In this document: piece by piece, positions 32,598-40,979 of the stretch
Layout: each line of letters begins with the position of its first letter
How positions within the stretch are numbered: the stretch's first letter is position 1
From: Kitasatospora sp. MAA19
Lineage (GTDB): Bacteria > Actinomycetota > Actinomycetes > Streptomycetales > Streptomycetaceae
Length of the DNA: 64,000 bases
Direction of reading: 5' to 3'
Assembly (NCBI RefSeq): GCF_029894125.1
Contig: NZ_JARXYZ010000008.1
Coordinates: 186,001 to 250,000 of the forward strand
Translations under genes and position numbers: made by a program
Notes under the pieces: model-generated
Databases searched by the model: none
Seen by the model: only the letters and a program-made list of their open reading frames with translations
Told to the model about the DNA's origin: nothing

Positions 32598-33716
32598 TCA
32601 GGCGCCGCCCGGACCTCGCCCCGGCTCGCCCAGTCCGCGCACGGCCCGGTCCAGCTCCCGCGTGAACTCCATCCCCGCGCCAGTGAGTTCACCGCTCGCC
32701 AGCAGCGTTCCGGCCGCCGCGCCGGTGTGCGCCCGCCAGCGCGCGAACTCCCGCTCCGCCCGGGCCCGGTCGCCCTCGCCGGCGGCCGCCTCGGCCCGCC
32801 AGAAGTCCGCGACGCCCAGGTGCGCGTACGTCCCCTGCAACAGCGCGCCGACCGGGCGGAGGTCGGGCCGCCAGGGGGCGTGGTAGACGGCGGCACCGTT
32901 GGGCCGGTGCAACGGCACGAGGTCGAGCAGGGCGCCCAGTTGGACGTGCAGGAACTCGTGCACCAGGGCCAGCGCCAGCAGCACCGGATCGCCCGGCAGC
33001 GAGGCCGCCACCCCGCCGTACGCCCGGCGGGCGGCGGCGCTGACGGCCTCCCCGCCCGGGGCGGGCCGCAGCGGGACGACGGTGGTGACGCAGGCCGCGA
33101 CCGCCTCCGCGTGCCGCCGGTGGCGGCGCACCAGGATCTGCCACGCCTGCGCCAACCGTTCCTCCCACCGGCCGAGTTCGACGGAATCGAGCGGCCCGGC
33201 CGGGGGTCTCCCGTAGTCCACCCGGCGCGGCCCGAGGTGGTCGATCACCGGCCCCCACCGCAGCCCGTCGCACTCAAGCGCGAGCGCCGGTCCGAACCCG
33301 GAGCCGGAGCTGGCCCCGGCTCCGGCTCCGGCTCCGGCCCGCACGAACTCGCCCAGCCCGCCCAGCGAGACGGTCTCGCCGGCCGCGAGGCCACGCAGGC
33401 AGCCGGCCGCCCAGGCATCCAACTCCGGCCGCAGCAGCACCTCTTCCCACCGCGCCCGGTCCGCCCGGTGCAGCGCCCACACCTCGGCGCACGCCTCGCG
33501 GTAGCCCTCGTCGTCCGGGGCCGCCCGCCGCAGCGCCAGCAGCAGCAGCACCCGTTTGCTCAACTGCCCGGCGCGCAGCAGCCGGACGGCCTCCGGTCCG
33601 CCGCGTGCGCCCGCGATCGCCCGGAAGGTCGCCCGGTCCACCCCGTGCCGGGGCAGTCCGTCCGCCCCGCGCGCGCCGGGCACCCCGGCCGCCACCACTT
33701 CGCCCGTACCTGCCAC
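32598..33716 (-). CDS. Stand-alone HExxH peptide-modification protein of FxS locus 2
   Basis: 372 residues. It is homologous to the C-terminal half of the fused fxsB at 29597: [16 protein letters not shown] carries the HExxH site (HEFLH, 253-257), and [25 protein letters not shown] aligns with [24 protein letters not shown] there. Expected to be a Fe/alpha-ketoglutarate-type peptide hydroxylase by analogy; unproven. GTG at 33716 lies 3 bases after the radical SAM stop, with GAGGAGG inside the end of that gene. So the two are separate proteins but tightly coupled. Confidence 0.88.
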   Translation of the reverse strand: [372 protein letters not shown]

Positions 33717-33719
33717 CGG

Positions 33720-34958
33720 TCATCCTCCTCGCCCAGAGCCGGTCACACCGGCCAGTCCGGCCATGTCCGCCCGCAGTCTCCCCGCGATGTGGCGGATCAG
33801 CCGGTCCAGGTCCGCGCAGTACACGGACGGGTGAGCGAAACCCCCGGCGGCGCCCCCGGCGGCGCCCTCAGCGACACCCCCGGCGGCGCCCCCACCAGCA
33901 CCCCCCGCCGCGTACCGGTGCGCGTAGAGCCCGCCGCCGCAGACCCGGGCCAGCGGGCAGGCCGCGCAGACCGGCCCGAGCCCGCCGAGGCCGCGCTGGC
34001 GGGCCCGGAAGGCCGGGTGCGCGGCGGCCTCGGCGAAGCCGTGCCGCCAGACGTCCAGACCGGTCCCGGCGGCGCCGTCGAAGGCCACCTTGAGGCTGTC
34101 CGCCTGTTCGATCGTGCCGTCCGCCTCGACCACGACCAGGTCGACCGGCGCCAGGCCCACCGCCTCGCTGGCCGCCCGGCCGCCGAGCAGCAGGACGGCC
34201 AGCTCCTCGAACAGCCGCACGCCGGTCTCCCGCCGGGGGGCGTCGTACCAGCGGTCGAACGCGGCGATCAGCCACTCCCCGTACGGCGCGGGCTCCCCGC
34301 CGCGGGGCGGCGCGAGGGGCACCGTCCGCCGCACCCCGGCCGGCTGGGTCTGCCAGGTCGCGTGCGGCAGCAGCAGGTCGAGCCGGGGCGGGGAGAACTC
34401 CAGCAGCGCCTCGTAGGTGGCCACCGGGTCCGCCCGCAGGTCGACGACGCAGAGCAGCCCGGCGAACAGGTCGCGGTGCTCGGCCGAGCCGAGCAGCCGT
34501 ACGGCCTCGGCCGCCCGCGCCCAGCTGCCCGCGCCGGAGGGCAGCAGCCGGTGCCGGTCGTGGTCGGCCCGTGTGCCGTCCAGCGACACCCCGACCGCGA
34601 CCCGGTAGCGGTGCAGCACGTCGAGCAGGGCGGGTTCGTCCAGCAGCCGCAGCCCGTTGGTCTGCAGGCTGAACCGGATTCGCGGGCCGGCCGAGGCCAA
34701 CTCGCCCAGCAACGCGTCCAGGTGGGCCGCACCGACGAGCAGCGGCTCGCCGCCGTGGAGCACGACGGCCACCTCGTCGAGCCGGTGCTCGGCCGCGTGC
34801 TCGGCGATCCGCCGGGCGGTCCGGCCGGCCGTCGGCAGCGCCATCAGCCGCGGCCGGTCGCGCCAACTCTGGTCCGCGCCCTCGTACATGTAGCAGTAGT
34901 CGCAGGCCAGGTTGCACCGGCTGTGGATCTTCAGCAGGAACTGCCGGAACGGCACCAT
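33720..34958 (-). CDS. fxsB: FxsB-type radical SAM/SPASM maturase of FxS locus 2 (unfused)
   Basis: 412 residues. Radical SAM motif CNLACDYC (Cys15, Cys19, Cys22) and SPASM-type Cys block (CAACPLARVCGGGLYAHRY ... SVYCAD). It lacks the C-terminal HExxH half, which is encoded by the next gene. An Ala/Gly-rich insertion lies between the Cys block and SVYCAD (GGAGGGAAGG). ATG at 34958 (MVPFRQFLLKIHSRC). It follows fxsT by 58 bp. The expected substrate is the variant FxsA at 40594. Confidence 0.93.
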   Translation of the reverse strand: MVPFRQFLLKIHSRCNLACDYCYMYEGADQSWRDRPRLMALPTAGRTARRIAEHAAEHRLDEVAVVLHGGEPLLVGAAHLDALLGELASAGPRIRFSLQTNGLRLLDEPALLDVLHRYRVAVGVSLDGTRADHDRHRLLPSGAGSWARAAEAVRLLGSAEHRDLFAGLLCVVDLRADPVATYEALLEFSPPRLDLLLPHATWQTQPAGVRRTVPLAPPRGGEPAPYGEWLIAAFDRWYDAPRRETGVRLFEELAVLLLGGRAASEAVGLAPVDLVVVEADGTIEQADSLKVAFDGAAGTGLDVWRHGFAEAAAHPAFRARQRGLGGLGPVCAACPLARVCGGGLYAHRYAAGGAGGGAAGGVAEGAAGGAAGGFAHPSVYCADLDRLIRHIAGRLRADMAGLAGVTGSGRGG

Positions 34959-35016
34959 GCGCGCGAGCCTAGCGCCGTCCGCCCGGCCCGGGCCCTCCCC
35001 GCCCCGCGCCCCGCCG

Positions 35017-38000
35017 TCACACGTGCGGCGGCTCGACGTCGGAGTCCAGCCGCTGGCCGGCCTTCACCGCCACCGTCGTCGGGTGCTCCTCCCCCAGGGT
35101 CACCCGGGCCCGGCGGATGCAGTCCGCCCGCAACTCGGCGGCCCGCTCGGTCTCCCCCACCGTGGCCAGCGACAGCGAGAGGTTGGAGTTGATGCCGATG
35201 GAGTCGTAGTGGTCCGGGCCGAGGGTCGCCGTCATCAACGGCGCCGCCTCCAGCTCCAGCGCGAGCGCCGCCGGTGTCTCCCCGGCCAGGGCGAGGTCGT
35301 TGGCGTGGTTCATCATCGCGATCGGGATGTAGAGGTGGTGGTCGCCGAGGACGGTCCGGAACTGCGCCAGCGTCCGCCCGGACAGTTCGCGCGCCTCCGT
35401 GGCCCGGCCGGCCAGTCGCAGGTAGACTGAGAGGTTGTTGGCGCCGGCCAGCGTCACCGGGTGGTTCTCGCCCAGGTAGTCGCGGTAGCGCCCGAGCGCC
35501 CGCTCGGCGAGCGGGATGGCCCGGTCGGTGTCGCCGAGGGCGTTGAGGTCGCTGGCGAGGTTGGTGGCGGCGGCCAGGGTGTCGGGGTGCTCGGCCCCGT
35601 TGATGTCCAGGTAGCGCTGGTAGATGTCCTCGTCGATCTCCAGTGCCTCGTTGTACCGGCCGGCCCGGCGCAGCGCCACGGCGAGGTTCTTGCGGGCGCG
35701 CAGGGTGTCGGTGTGGCCGTCGCCGATGGTCTGCTGGTAGATCCGGACGGTCTCCTCCAGCAGGTCCAGCGCCTCCCGCAGCCGCCCGGTCTCGCGCAGG
35801 TCGCGGGCGTAGTTGGAGGCGGAGGAGAGCGCGTAGAGGCTGTGCGCGCCGAGCGCGTCGCGCTGCTGGAGGTAGTTGCTGCGGTGCCGTTCGAGGGCGG
35901 CCTGTCGGTCGCCGGCCAGGTAGTCGGAGACGGCCAGGTTGTTGGTGATCATCAGGGTGCGCGGGTGGTCCGGGCCGAGGGTGCGCCGGGCGGCGTCCAG
36001 GGTCCGCCGGTCCAGCGCCCGGGCCTCGTCGTAGCGGCCGAGGAAGCGCAGGTCCGCGCCGAGGCTGTTGGCGACGGCGAGGGTGTGCGAGTGCTCGGGG
36101 CCGAGGGTGGCGGTGAACCGCTCCAGGATGTCCCGGTCCATCTCGTACGCCTCCTGGAGGGCGCCCTGGGAGCGGCGGATGTTGCTCAGCTGGGTCCGCA
36201 GCATGAGGGTCTGGGCGTCGTTGTCGGCGTCGAAGTCGGGCCCGCCGTAGCCGTCCTGGCGCCAGTGCTCCAGGGTGCGCTCGGCGAGTTCCCGGCCGGA
36301 CTCGTGCAGGCTGCGCTTCCACTGGTAGCGGACCGAGTCGATGATCCACTGCCGGACGTCCTCGTCGGCGCTGTCGACGGCACCGGACGGCCAGAGGTGG
36401 GGCAGGAGTTCGGCGTACTCGGACCAGTTGGCGGGGATGTCCGGGTCGCCGGGGTTGGCGGTGGCGAGCGCGGCGTGCACGACGGCGCGCAGTTCGGCCC
36501 GCCGCTCCTCCTCGACCTGGTCCCGGAGCACGGCCTGGACCAGCCGGTGCACGGTGATCGTCTCACTGCCCTGGTCGGTGCGGGCGAGCCCGAACCGGTT
36601 GATGGCGCGCAGGAACTCGCCGATCGCGAGCTTGTCGCGGGGAGCGCGCGGGGGCAGCCGCAGGGCGCGGGTGACGGCCCGGCTGTAGAGCAGCCGCATC
36701 GGGATGGCGTCGGGCCCGAAGAAGGCGCAGATCTCCAGGATCTGGGCGGCCGGAGCGTTCATCCGGCGCAGTTCCTCGACCGAGATGCGCCAGGTCGCGG
36801 CGGCCGAGTGCGGGTAGTCGGCGGTGCGCAGCCGGGTGCGCTCCAGCATCTCGGTGAGCTCTTCGTCGAGCAGTTCGAGGTAGGTGGCGATCGGCATCGA
36901 CGTCTCCTGGAGCCAGACCGCGGCCTGGCCGACGGCGAGCGGCAGGTCGCCGAGCCGGTGCGCGACCTGATCGGCGTCCTCCGGGGAGAGGCCGCTGTTG
37001 AAGCGGCGCAGCAGCCGGACGCTCTCCTCCCGGAGGAAGACGTCGACCTCGACGAGGCCGGCGTGCCGGGCCCAGCCCTGGTTGCGGGAGGTGATCAGCA
37101 CGTGCCCGCCGGAGGATCCGGCCGGCTGCCAGGGGGCGAGTTCCTCGGGGGTGCCGGCGTTGTCGAAGACCAGCAGCCAGCGGCGGTACGGCTGACCGCG
37201 GCGCAGCGCGTCGAGCACCGCGGCGGCGGTGTGCGCGACGTCGTCGCTGCTCGGTACGCCGAGCCGGGGGGCGAGTTCGGCGAGCTTCTGCGGGATGTTG
37301 GCGGGCTCCTCGGCGGGGACCCACCAGACCACGTCGTAGGCGGCCTTGAAACGGTGCGCGTACTCGGCGGCGATCTGCGACTTGCCGGCGCCGCCGAAGC
37401 CGTAGAGGACCTGGCTGAGCACCGCGGCGGGCCCGCCGGTGAAACGGTTGCGGAGCAGTTCGAGCAGCTTGCCGCGACCGATGAAGGAGGCGTTGCGCGA
37501 GGGCGCCTCCTGGACCTGCGGGGCGGTGCCGGGGAAGCGGGCCGGGGCGGCGAACTCGCCGCTGTCGGAGTCGCTTTGGCGGTGGCCGCCGGGCGGCGGG
37601 CCGAGCTCGCCGTACAGCTGGGACTCGGCGGCCACCGCCGAGGAACGGACCAGGTCGGGCGCGGCCCGGCCGACGAAGGGCCGGGGCACCGGCTCGTCCG
37701 AGTCCTGCAGCCGCAGGGCGACCAGCGCCGGTGAGCCGGAGGCGAGTTCGCGCCCGTTCAGGAGCTGCCAGACCTCGGTGGCGCGGGGCAGCGCGGTGTA
37801 CTCGGGCGAGAGCAGCGCGAGCAGCCGGCCCTGCCCGTCGAGCGGCCCGACGACCTCCGGCGGACGGCTGCCGCCGTAGGGCTCGGCCGCGTTGTGCAGG
37901 GAGGCCTGGTAGCCGAAGCGGGTGAGGGTGCCGGCTGCCCACTCGGCCCACATCCGGTCCTCGGGCGCGTAACTGACGAAGACCTGGCGGGGCACCGCGC

Positions 38001-39030
38001 GGGCGGAGCGCAGGTAGGCGCCGTAGAGCCGGCGGCGGGTCTCGGCGCTGAGCGGGCGCAGGGTGCGGACCTGTCCGTCGGTGATCCACCCGGCCAGCCG
38101 CTCGAAGGCGTTGAGCAGGCTGCGGGCCTCCTGCGGCCGGTCGGCGACGGTGGCGGGCACCTCCTCGTAGGCGTAGAACGGCTTGTACGGCACCTCGACG
38201 TCGGCCCAGTAGCCGGCCCGCCGCTCGGCGGCCAGCCAGCGGCCGAGGTAGGGCGCGAAGGACTCGCGGGCGTAGTCGCGGCCGGCTTCGAGGCGCTCCT
38301 GCTCGGCGTCCTCGACCCGCATCGGCACCGGCAGGACCCGGATGGCCCGCTCCTCGGCCTCGGCGATGGCCCGGGCCGCGTCGACGCCGCCGCGGATGTT
38401 CTGGGCGCTGAAGGTGAAGCAGTCGACGACGGTGTCGGGCATCAGGACGGTGCAGATGCCGGAGGTGTCGCTGACGCCGGTGCGGCTGTCGATGAGCACG
38501 TAGTCGTAGGCGCTCGCCCAGCGTTCGCGCAGTTCGCGCAGGAACTCGCCGCCGCGGATGTCCCGGCCGTGGTAGAAGCTGCGCCAGTTGAAGCTGGTGA
38601 CGGCGGCGGCGTAGGCGGCGTTCTGCCGGCCGGCGGGCAGGAAGTCGAGCCGGCCGCCCGGGGGCAGGTCGAGGGCGAGGCCGCAGATGTAGCCGTCGAG
38701 TCGCCCGGGCTGGTCCAGCCAGGCGGCCGGGGGCAGGCCGTCCGGTCCGACGGCGGAGGGCAGCGCCTGCCGGACGTAGGAGCGCAGCAGGTCGATCAGG
38801 CCCTCGGTGGAGTGCAGTTCGGGGTCGACCAGCAGCGGGTGGTAGTAGCGGTGCAGGCCGGGCGCCTCCAGGTCCCAGTCGACCACCAGCACGCGCAGGC
38901 CCCGGCTGGCGAGGATCCAGCCGACGTTGGCGAGCGCCATGGTCCGGCCGGTGCCGCCCTTGAACGAGTAGAACGTGACGACCGATCCCGGTCCGCCGCG
39001 CCCCGGCTCTGCGCCGGACTCAGTGATCAT
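35017..39030 (-). CDS. fxsT: FxSxx-COOH system P-loop/TIR/NB-ARC/TPR protein (FxsT), copy 2
   Basis: 1337 residues, the same architecture as the protein at 16336 but clearly diverged. Walker A KGGTGRT at 24-30; VVDWDLEAPGL; a TIR-like segment (VFVSYAPEDRMWAEWAAGTL, then LLALLSPEYTALPRATEVWQ, with Gln where copy 1 has Glu); NB-ARC P-loop YGFGGAGKSQIAAEYAHRF and WLLVFDNAGTP; then TPR repeats (GPEHSHTL, GPDHPRTL, GDGHTDTL, GAEHPDTL). Start ATG at 39030 overlaps fxsC by 11 bases. Cytoplasmic. In plants and bacteria such STAND proteins oligomerise on sensing a ligand; here the mature FxsA product is a candidate ligand (inference). Confidence 0.91.
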   Translation of the reverse strand: MITESGAEPGRGGPGSVVTFYSFKGGTGRTMALANVGWILASRGLRVLVVDWDLEAPGLHRYYHPLLVDPELHSTEGLIDLLRSYVRQALPSAVGPDGLPPAAWLDQPGRLDGYICGLALDLPPGGRLDFLPAGRQNAAYAAAVTSFNWRSFYHGRDIRGGEFLRELRERWASAYDYVLIDSRTGVSDTSGICTVLMPDTVVDCFTFSAQNIRGGVDAARAIAEAEERAIRVLPVPMRVEDAEQERLEAGRDYARESFAPYLGRWLAAERRAGYWADVEVPYKPFYAYEEVPATVADRPQEARSLLNAFERLAGWITDGQVRTLRPLSAETRRRLYGAYLRSARAVPRQVFVSYAPEDRMWAEWAAGTLTRFGYQASLHNAAEPYGGSRPPEVVGPLDGQGRLLALLSPEYTALPRATEVWQLLNGRELASGSPALVALRLQDSDEPVPRPFVGRAAPDLVRSSAVAAESQLYGELGPPPGGHRQSDSDSGEFAAPARFPGTAPQVQEAPSRNASFIGRGKLLELLRNRFTGGPAAVLSQVLYGFGGAGKSQIAAEYAHRFKAAYDVVWWVPAEEPANIPQKLAELAPRLGVPSSDDVAHTAAAVLDALRRGQPYRRWLLVFDNAGTPEELAPWQPAGSSGGHVLITSRNQGWARHAGLVEVDVFLREESVRLLRRFNSGLSPEDADQVAHRLGDLPLAVGQAAVWLQETSMPIATYLELLDEELTEMLERTRLRTADYPHSAAATWRISVEELRRMNAPAAQILEICAFFGPDAIPMRLLYSRAVTRALRLPPRAPRDKLAIGEFLRAINRFGLARTDQGSETITVHRLVQAVLRDQVEEERRAELRAVVHAALATANPGDPDIPANWSEYAELLPHLWPSGAVDSADEDVRQWIIDSVRYQWKRSLHESGRELAERTLEHWRQDGYGGPDFDADNDAQTLMLRTQLSNIRRSQGALQEAYEMDRDILERFTATLGPEHSHTLAVANSLGADLRFLGRYDEARALDRRTLDAARRTLGPDHPRTLMITNNLAVSDYLAGDRQAALERHRSNYLQQRDALGAHSLYALSSASNYARDLRETGRLREALDLLEETVRIYQQTIGDGHTDTLRARKNLAVALRRAGRYNEALEIDEDIYQRYLDINGAEHPDTLAAATNLASDLNALGDTDRAIPLAERALGRYRDYLGENHPVTLAGANNLSVYLRLAGRATEARELSGRTLAQFRTVLGDHHLYIPIAMMNHANDLALAGETPAALALELEAAPLMTATLGPDHYDSIGINSNLSLSLATVGETERAAELRADCIRRARVTLGEEHPTTVAVKAGQRLDSDVEPPHV

Positions 39031-40432
39031 CGTCCTGGTCTCCCCTCAGCGGCGCCGTGTCGTCCTGGCTGTGGCGCGGATTGGGCACGTCTCCCGGGCC
39101 CGGTTCCGGATCGGGCCGCGTGGACGGGCTGCGGCGCGGGCCTGGCGGTCCGGCCGGGATGGCCAGCCCGGGCATCGCCGGGCCGTTCGCGCCGTCGAGG
39201 CCGAAGCCGAACGCGGCACCGCCGCCATCGTCCCCCCAATCGAAGTTGTCGTCCATGAGCTTGTTCTGAGCGACCGTCACCATGATGGTGAGATCGGAGT
39301 CGAAGCTCTCCCGGTTCACTTTGACCCGGAACAAGTGCTCCGGATCGCTCCGGCGCAGCCAGTTGCGCCGGAACACACCGCGCACGCCGGCCCACAGCGC
39401 GTCGCGCTCCGGTCCGCGGGCCGGATCACCGCTCCCGTCCGGGACCATGACGCCGGTGACCGGGTGGTTGTGGTCGTCGTACTCGCGCAGCGCGGACCGG
39501 TAGCGGTCGGTGCCGGCCATCCACGGGTCCACCAGCAGGACGCTGACCTGGCTGTCCTCGCGGGCCTGGTCGAGCTTCTCGCCGAGGCCGGTGCCGACCT
39601 CCTCCAGCGTGGTGGTGTGCCCGGCGGCGGTGATCACCTGCTGGGCGCGCACCGCCAGGGACGGCTGGGTCGGCGGGTGGTAGGGCGCCCAGTGCCACGG
39701 CTTGGCCCCGTACCAGCCGCCGGCCTGCGAGCCTCCCGCCACGGCGGCGTCGGAGGCCTTGCCCGCCGCGATGAACAGCCGGACCATCCCCGCGGCGCGC
39801 GGGGGCTCCATGGCCGCCGGCCCCGGGAAGTAGCCGCGCACCGCGCCGAGGTCGAAGTCGGCCAGCTCGGTGAGCCGACGGGCGGCCGCGTCCCGGACCC
39901 GCTCGGCGACCACCCGGACGACCTGCAGGTAGGCCTCGCCCTGCGGTCCGGTGCGCAGCAGGGCACGCAGGCCGTAGCGGGCGTAGGCCTCGCCCATGTC
40001 CGGCTGGGCCCACTGGATCTTGGTGACCTCCTCGGCCAGCTCGCCCGGCACGACGGGCTCCCAGAGCACCGGGACCAGGGCCGGGATGAGCTCGCCCTGG
40101 TCCTCCTGGTGGCGCCGGACCCGGCCGCGGAAGGCCGTCCACTCCTTGCCGCAGTAGAGGCTGGCGAAGTAGGCGGGCGAGTAGAGCGCGACCATGGTCC
40201 GGCTGCGGCCCAGCATCCTGGCCAGCTGCTCGGCCCACTCGTCGCCGAGGCGCAGCTGCTCGGTGTCCCGGTAGGCGATCTCGTCGGCGCGGGCGGCCGG
40301 CTCGATCCGGCCGAGCTCGTCCCTCAGGTCGTTGAAGAACTGGTCCACGAAGGCGTCCTCGGCCTCGTAGTCCCGGCGCGCGTAGCTGAAGAAGAAGTAG
40401 GGCTTGCGCTGGTCCTGCTGATGCTCCAACAC
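39020..40432 (-). CDS. fxsC: TIR-like protein FxsC, copy 2
   Basis: 470 residues. TIR-like N-terminus (PYFFFSYARRDYEAEDAF, RTMVALYSPAYFASLYCGKEWTAF), with the Glu of CGKEW matching CGQEW in copy 1. Middle region WEPVVPGELAEEVTKIQWAQ; second half LLVDPWMAGTDRYRSALREY and FRVKVNRESFDSDLTIMV. The tail is Asp/Pro/Gly-rich. Start GTG at 40432. It follows fxsA2 by 161 bp and overlaps fxsT, so it is co-transcribed with the whole locus 2. Confidence 0.88.
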   Translation of the reverse strand: MLEHQQDQRKPYFFFSYARRDYEAEDAFVDQFFNDLRDELGRIEPAARADEIAYRDTEQLRLGDEWAEQLARMLGRSRTMVALYSPAYFASLYCGKEWTAFRGRVRRHQEDQGELIPALVPVLWEPVVPGELAEEVTKIQWAQPDMGEAYARYGLRALLRTGPQGEAYLQVVRVVAERVRDAAARRLTELADFDLGAVRGYFPGPAAMEPPRAAGMVRLFIAAGKASDAAVAGGSQAGGWYGAKPWHWAPYHPPTQPSLAVRAQQVITAAGHTTTLEEVGTGLGEKLDQAREDSQVSVLLVDPWMAGTDRYRSALREYDDHNHPVTGVMVPDGSGDPARGPERDALWAGVRGVFRRNWLRRSDPEHLFRVKVNRESFDSDLTIMVTVAQNKLMDDNFDWGDDGGGAAFGFGLDGANGPAMPGLAIPAGPPGPRRSPSTRPDPEPGPGDVPNPRHSQDDTAPLRGDQDDDH

Positions 40433-40593
40433 CTGTGTCCCCCCGAGCCCGACGGTGCCGCGACGGCGCCGGTTTCATACCCAGCATGTCGTGAACTCCA
40501 CCAACCGCGCCGGAAGTTGCCGAGTTCGACGGCGGCCCGGGGGTTTAACCGGCGGTCAGCCGCCCGGTCGAGGGCCGGCCGTCGAGCGGCGGG

Positions 40594-40785
40594 TCAGCGG
40601 TCGAGTGCGGACTGGAAGGCGGCGAGCGGCTCCGCGCCGGGGGCCAGGGCGTCCGCGACCACCCGGCGCAGCAGATCGCCGAGGACGGTGTCGGGCAGGG
40701 CGTCGAGCTCGTCGAGCGGCAGGGCGGCGACATCGACCAGGTCGGAGCCGAGTCCAGCAGGGGTTTCCGTACCGGTGACGCCCAT
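40594..40785 (-). CDS. fxsA: FxsA-like RiPP precursor with extended C-terminus, copy 2
   Basis: 63 residues from ATG at 40785 (preceded by GAGTGAGGGACTG). Leader core ALPLDELDALPDTVLGDLLRR resembles copy 1 (LSLADLAALGAEELADRLQ). The C-terminus is AEPLAAFQSALDR: the FxS motif (FQS) is present but is followed by four residues, two more than the FxSxx-COOH rule. First gene of the fxsA-C-T-B-HExxH operon, so it is the likely precursor despite the atypical end. Confidence 0.85.
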   Translation of the reverse strand: MGVTGTETPAGLGSDLVDVAALPLDELDALPDTVLGDLLRRVVADALAPGAEPLAAFQSALDR

Positions 40786-40937
40786 CAGTCCCTCACTCGA
40801 TCGTGCCGGCACAGCGGGTCACTGGCCGGAAGAGACTCGACCCAGGGTCCGCGACGGGCAGCATCCTACACCTGGACGGTGACGGGCCGTCAGCTTCGCG
40901 CGCTCGCCGCGCCCGGGCCGTTCCCAAGACCGACACC

Positions 40938-40975
40938 GACGACGGCGCCGACGCCGAGACGGACGACGGCGCCGA
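40938..40975. repeat. 24-bp spaced direct repeat GACGACGGCGCCGA
   Basis: Exact copies at 40938-40951 and 40962-40975, immediately downstream of the pdxH stop. Part of a short GAC-rich low-complexity patch. Confidence 0.65.
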
Positions 40976-40979
40976 ACGG

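Noticed and set aside
33716..33720. Frameshift interpretation of the split fxsB in locus 2
   Set aside because: The HExxH gene has its own GTG with GAGGAGG at correct distance and a new N-terminal segment that does not continue the radical SAM frame, so a natural split is more likely.
32349..35192. Long + strand open frame over the HExxH and radical SAM genes
   Set aside because: Antisense artefact; the minus-strand genes have motifs, ribosome binding sites and coupling.
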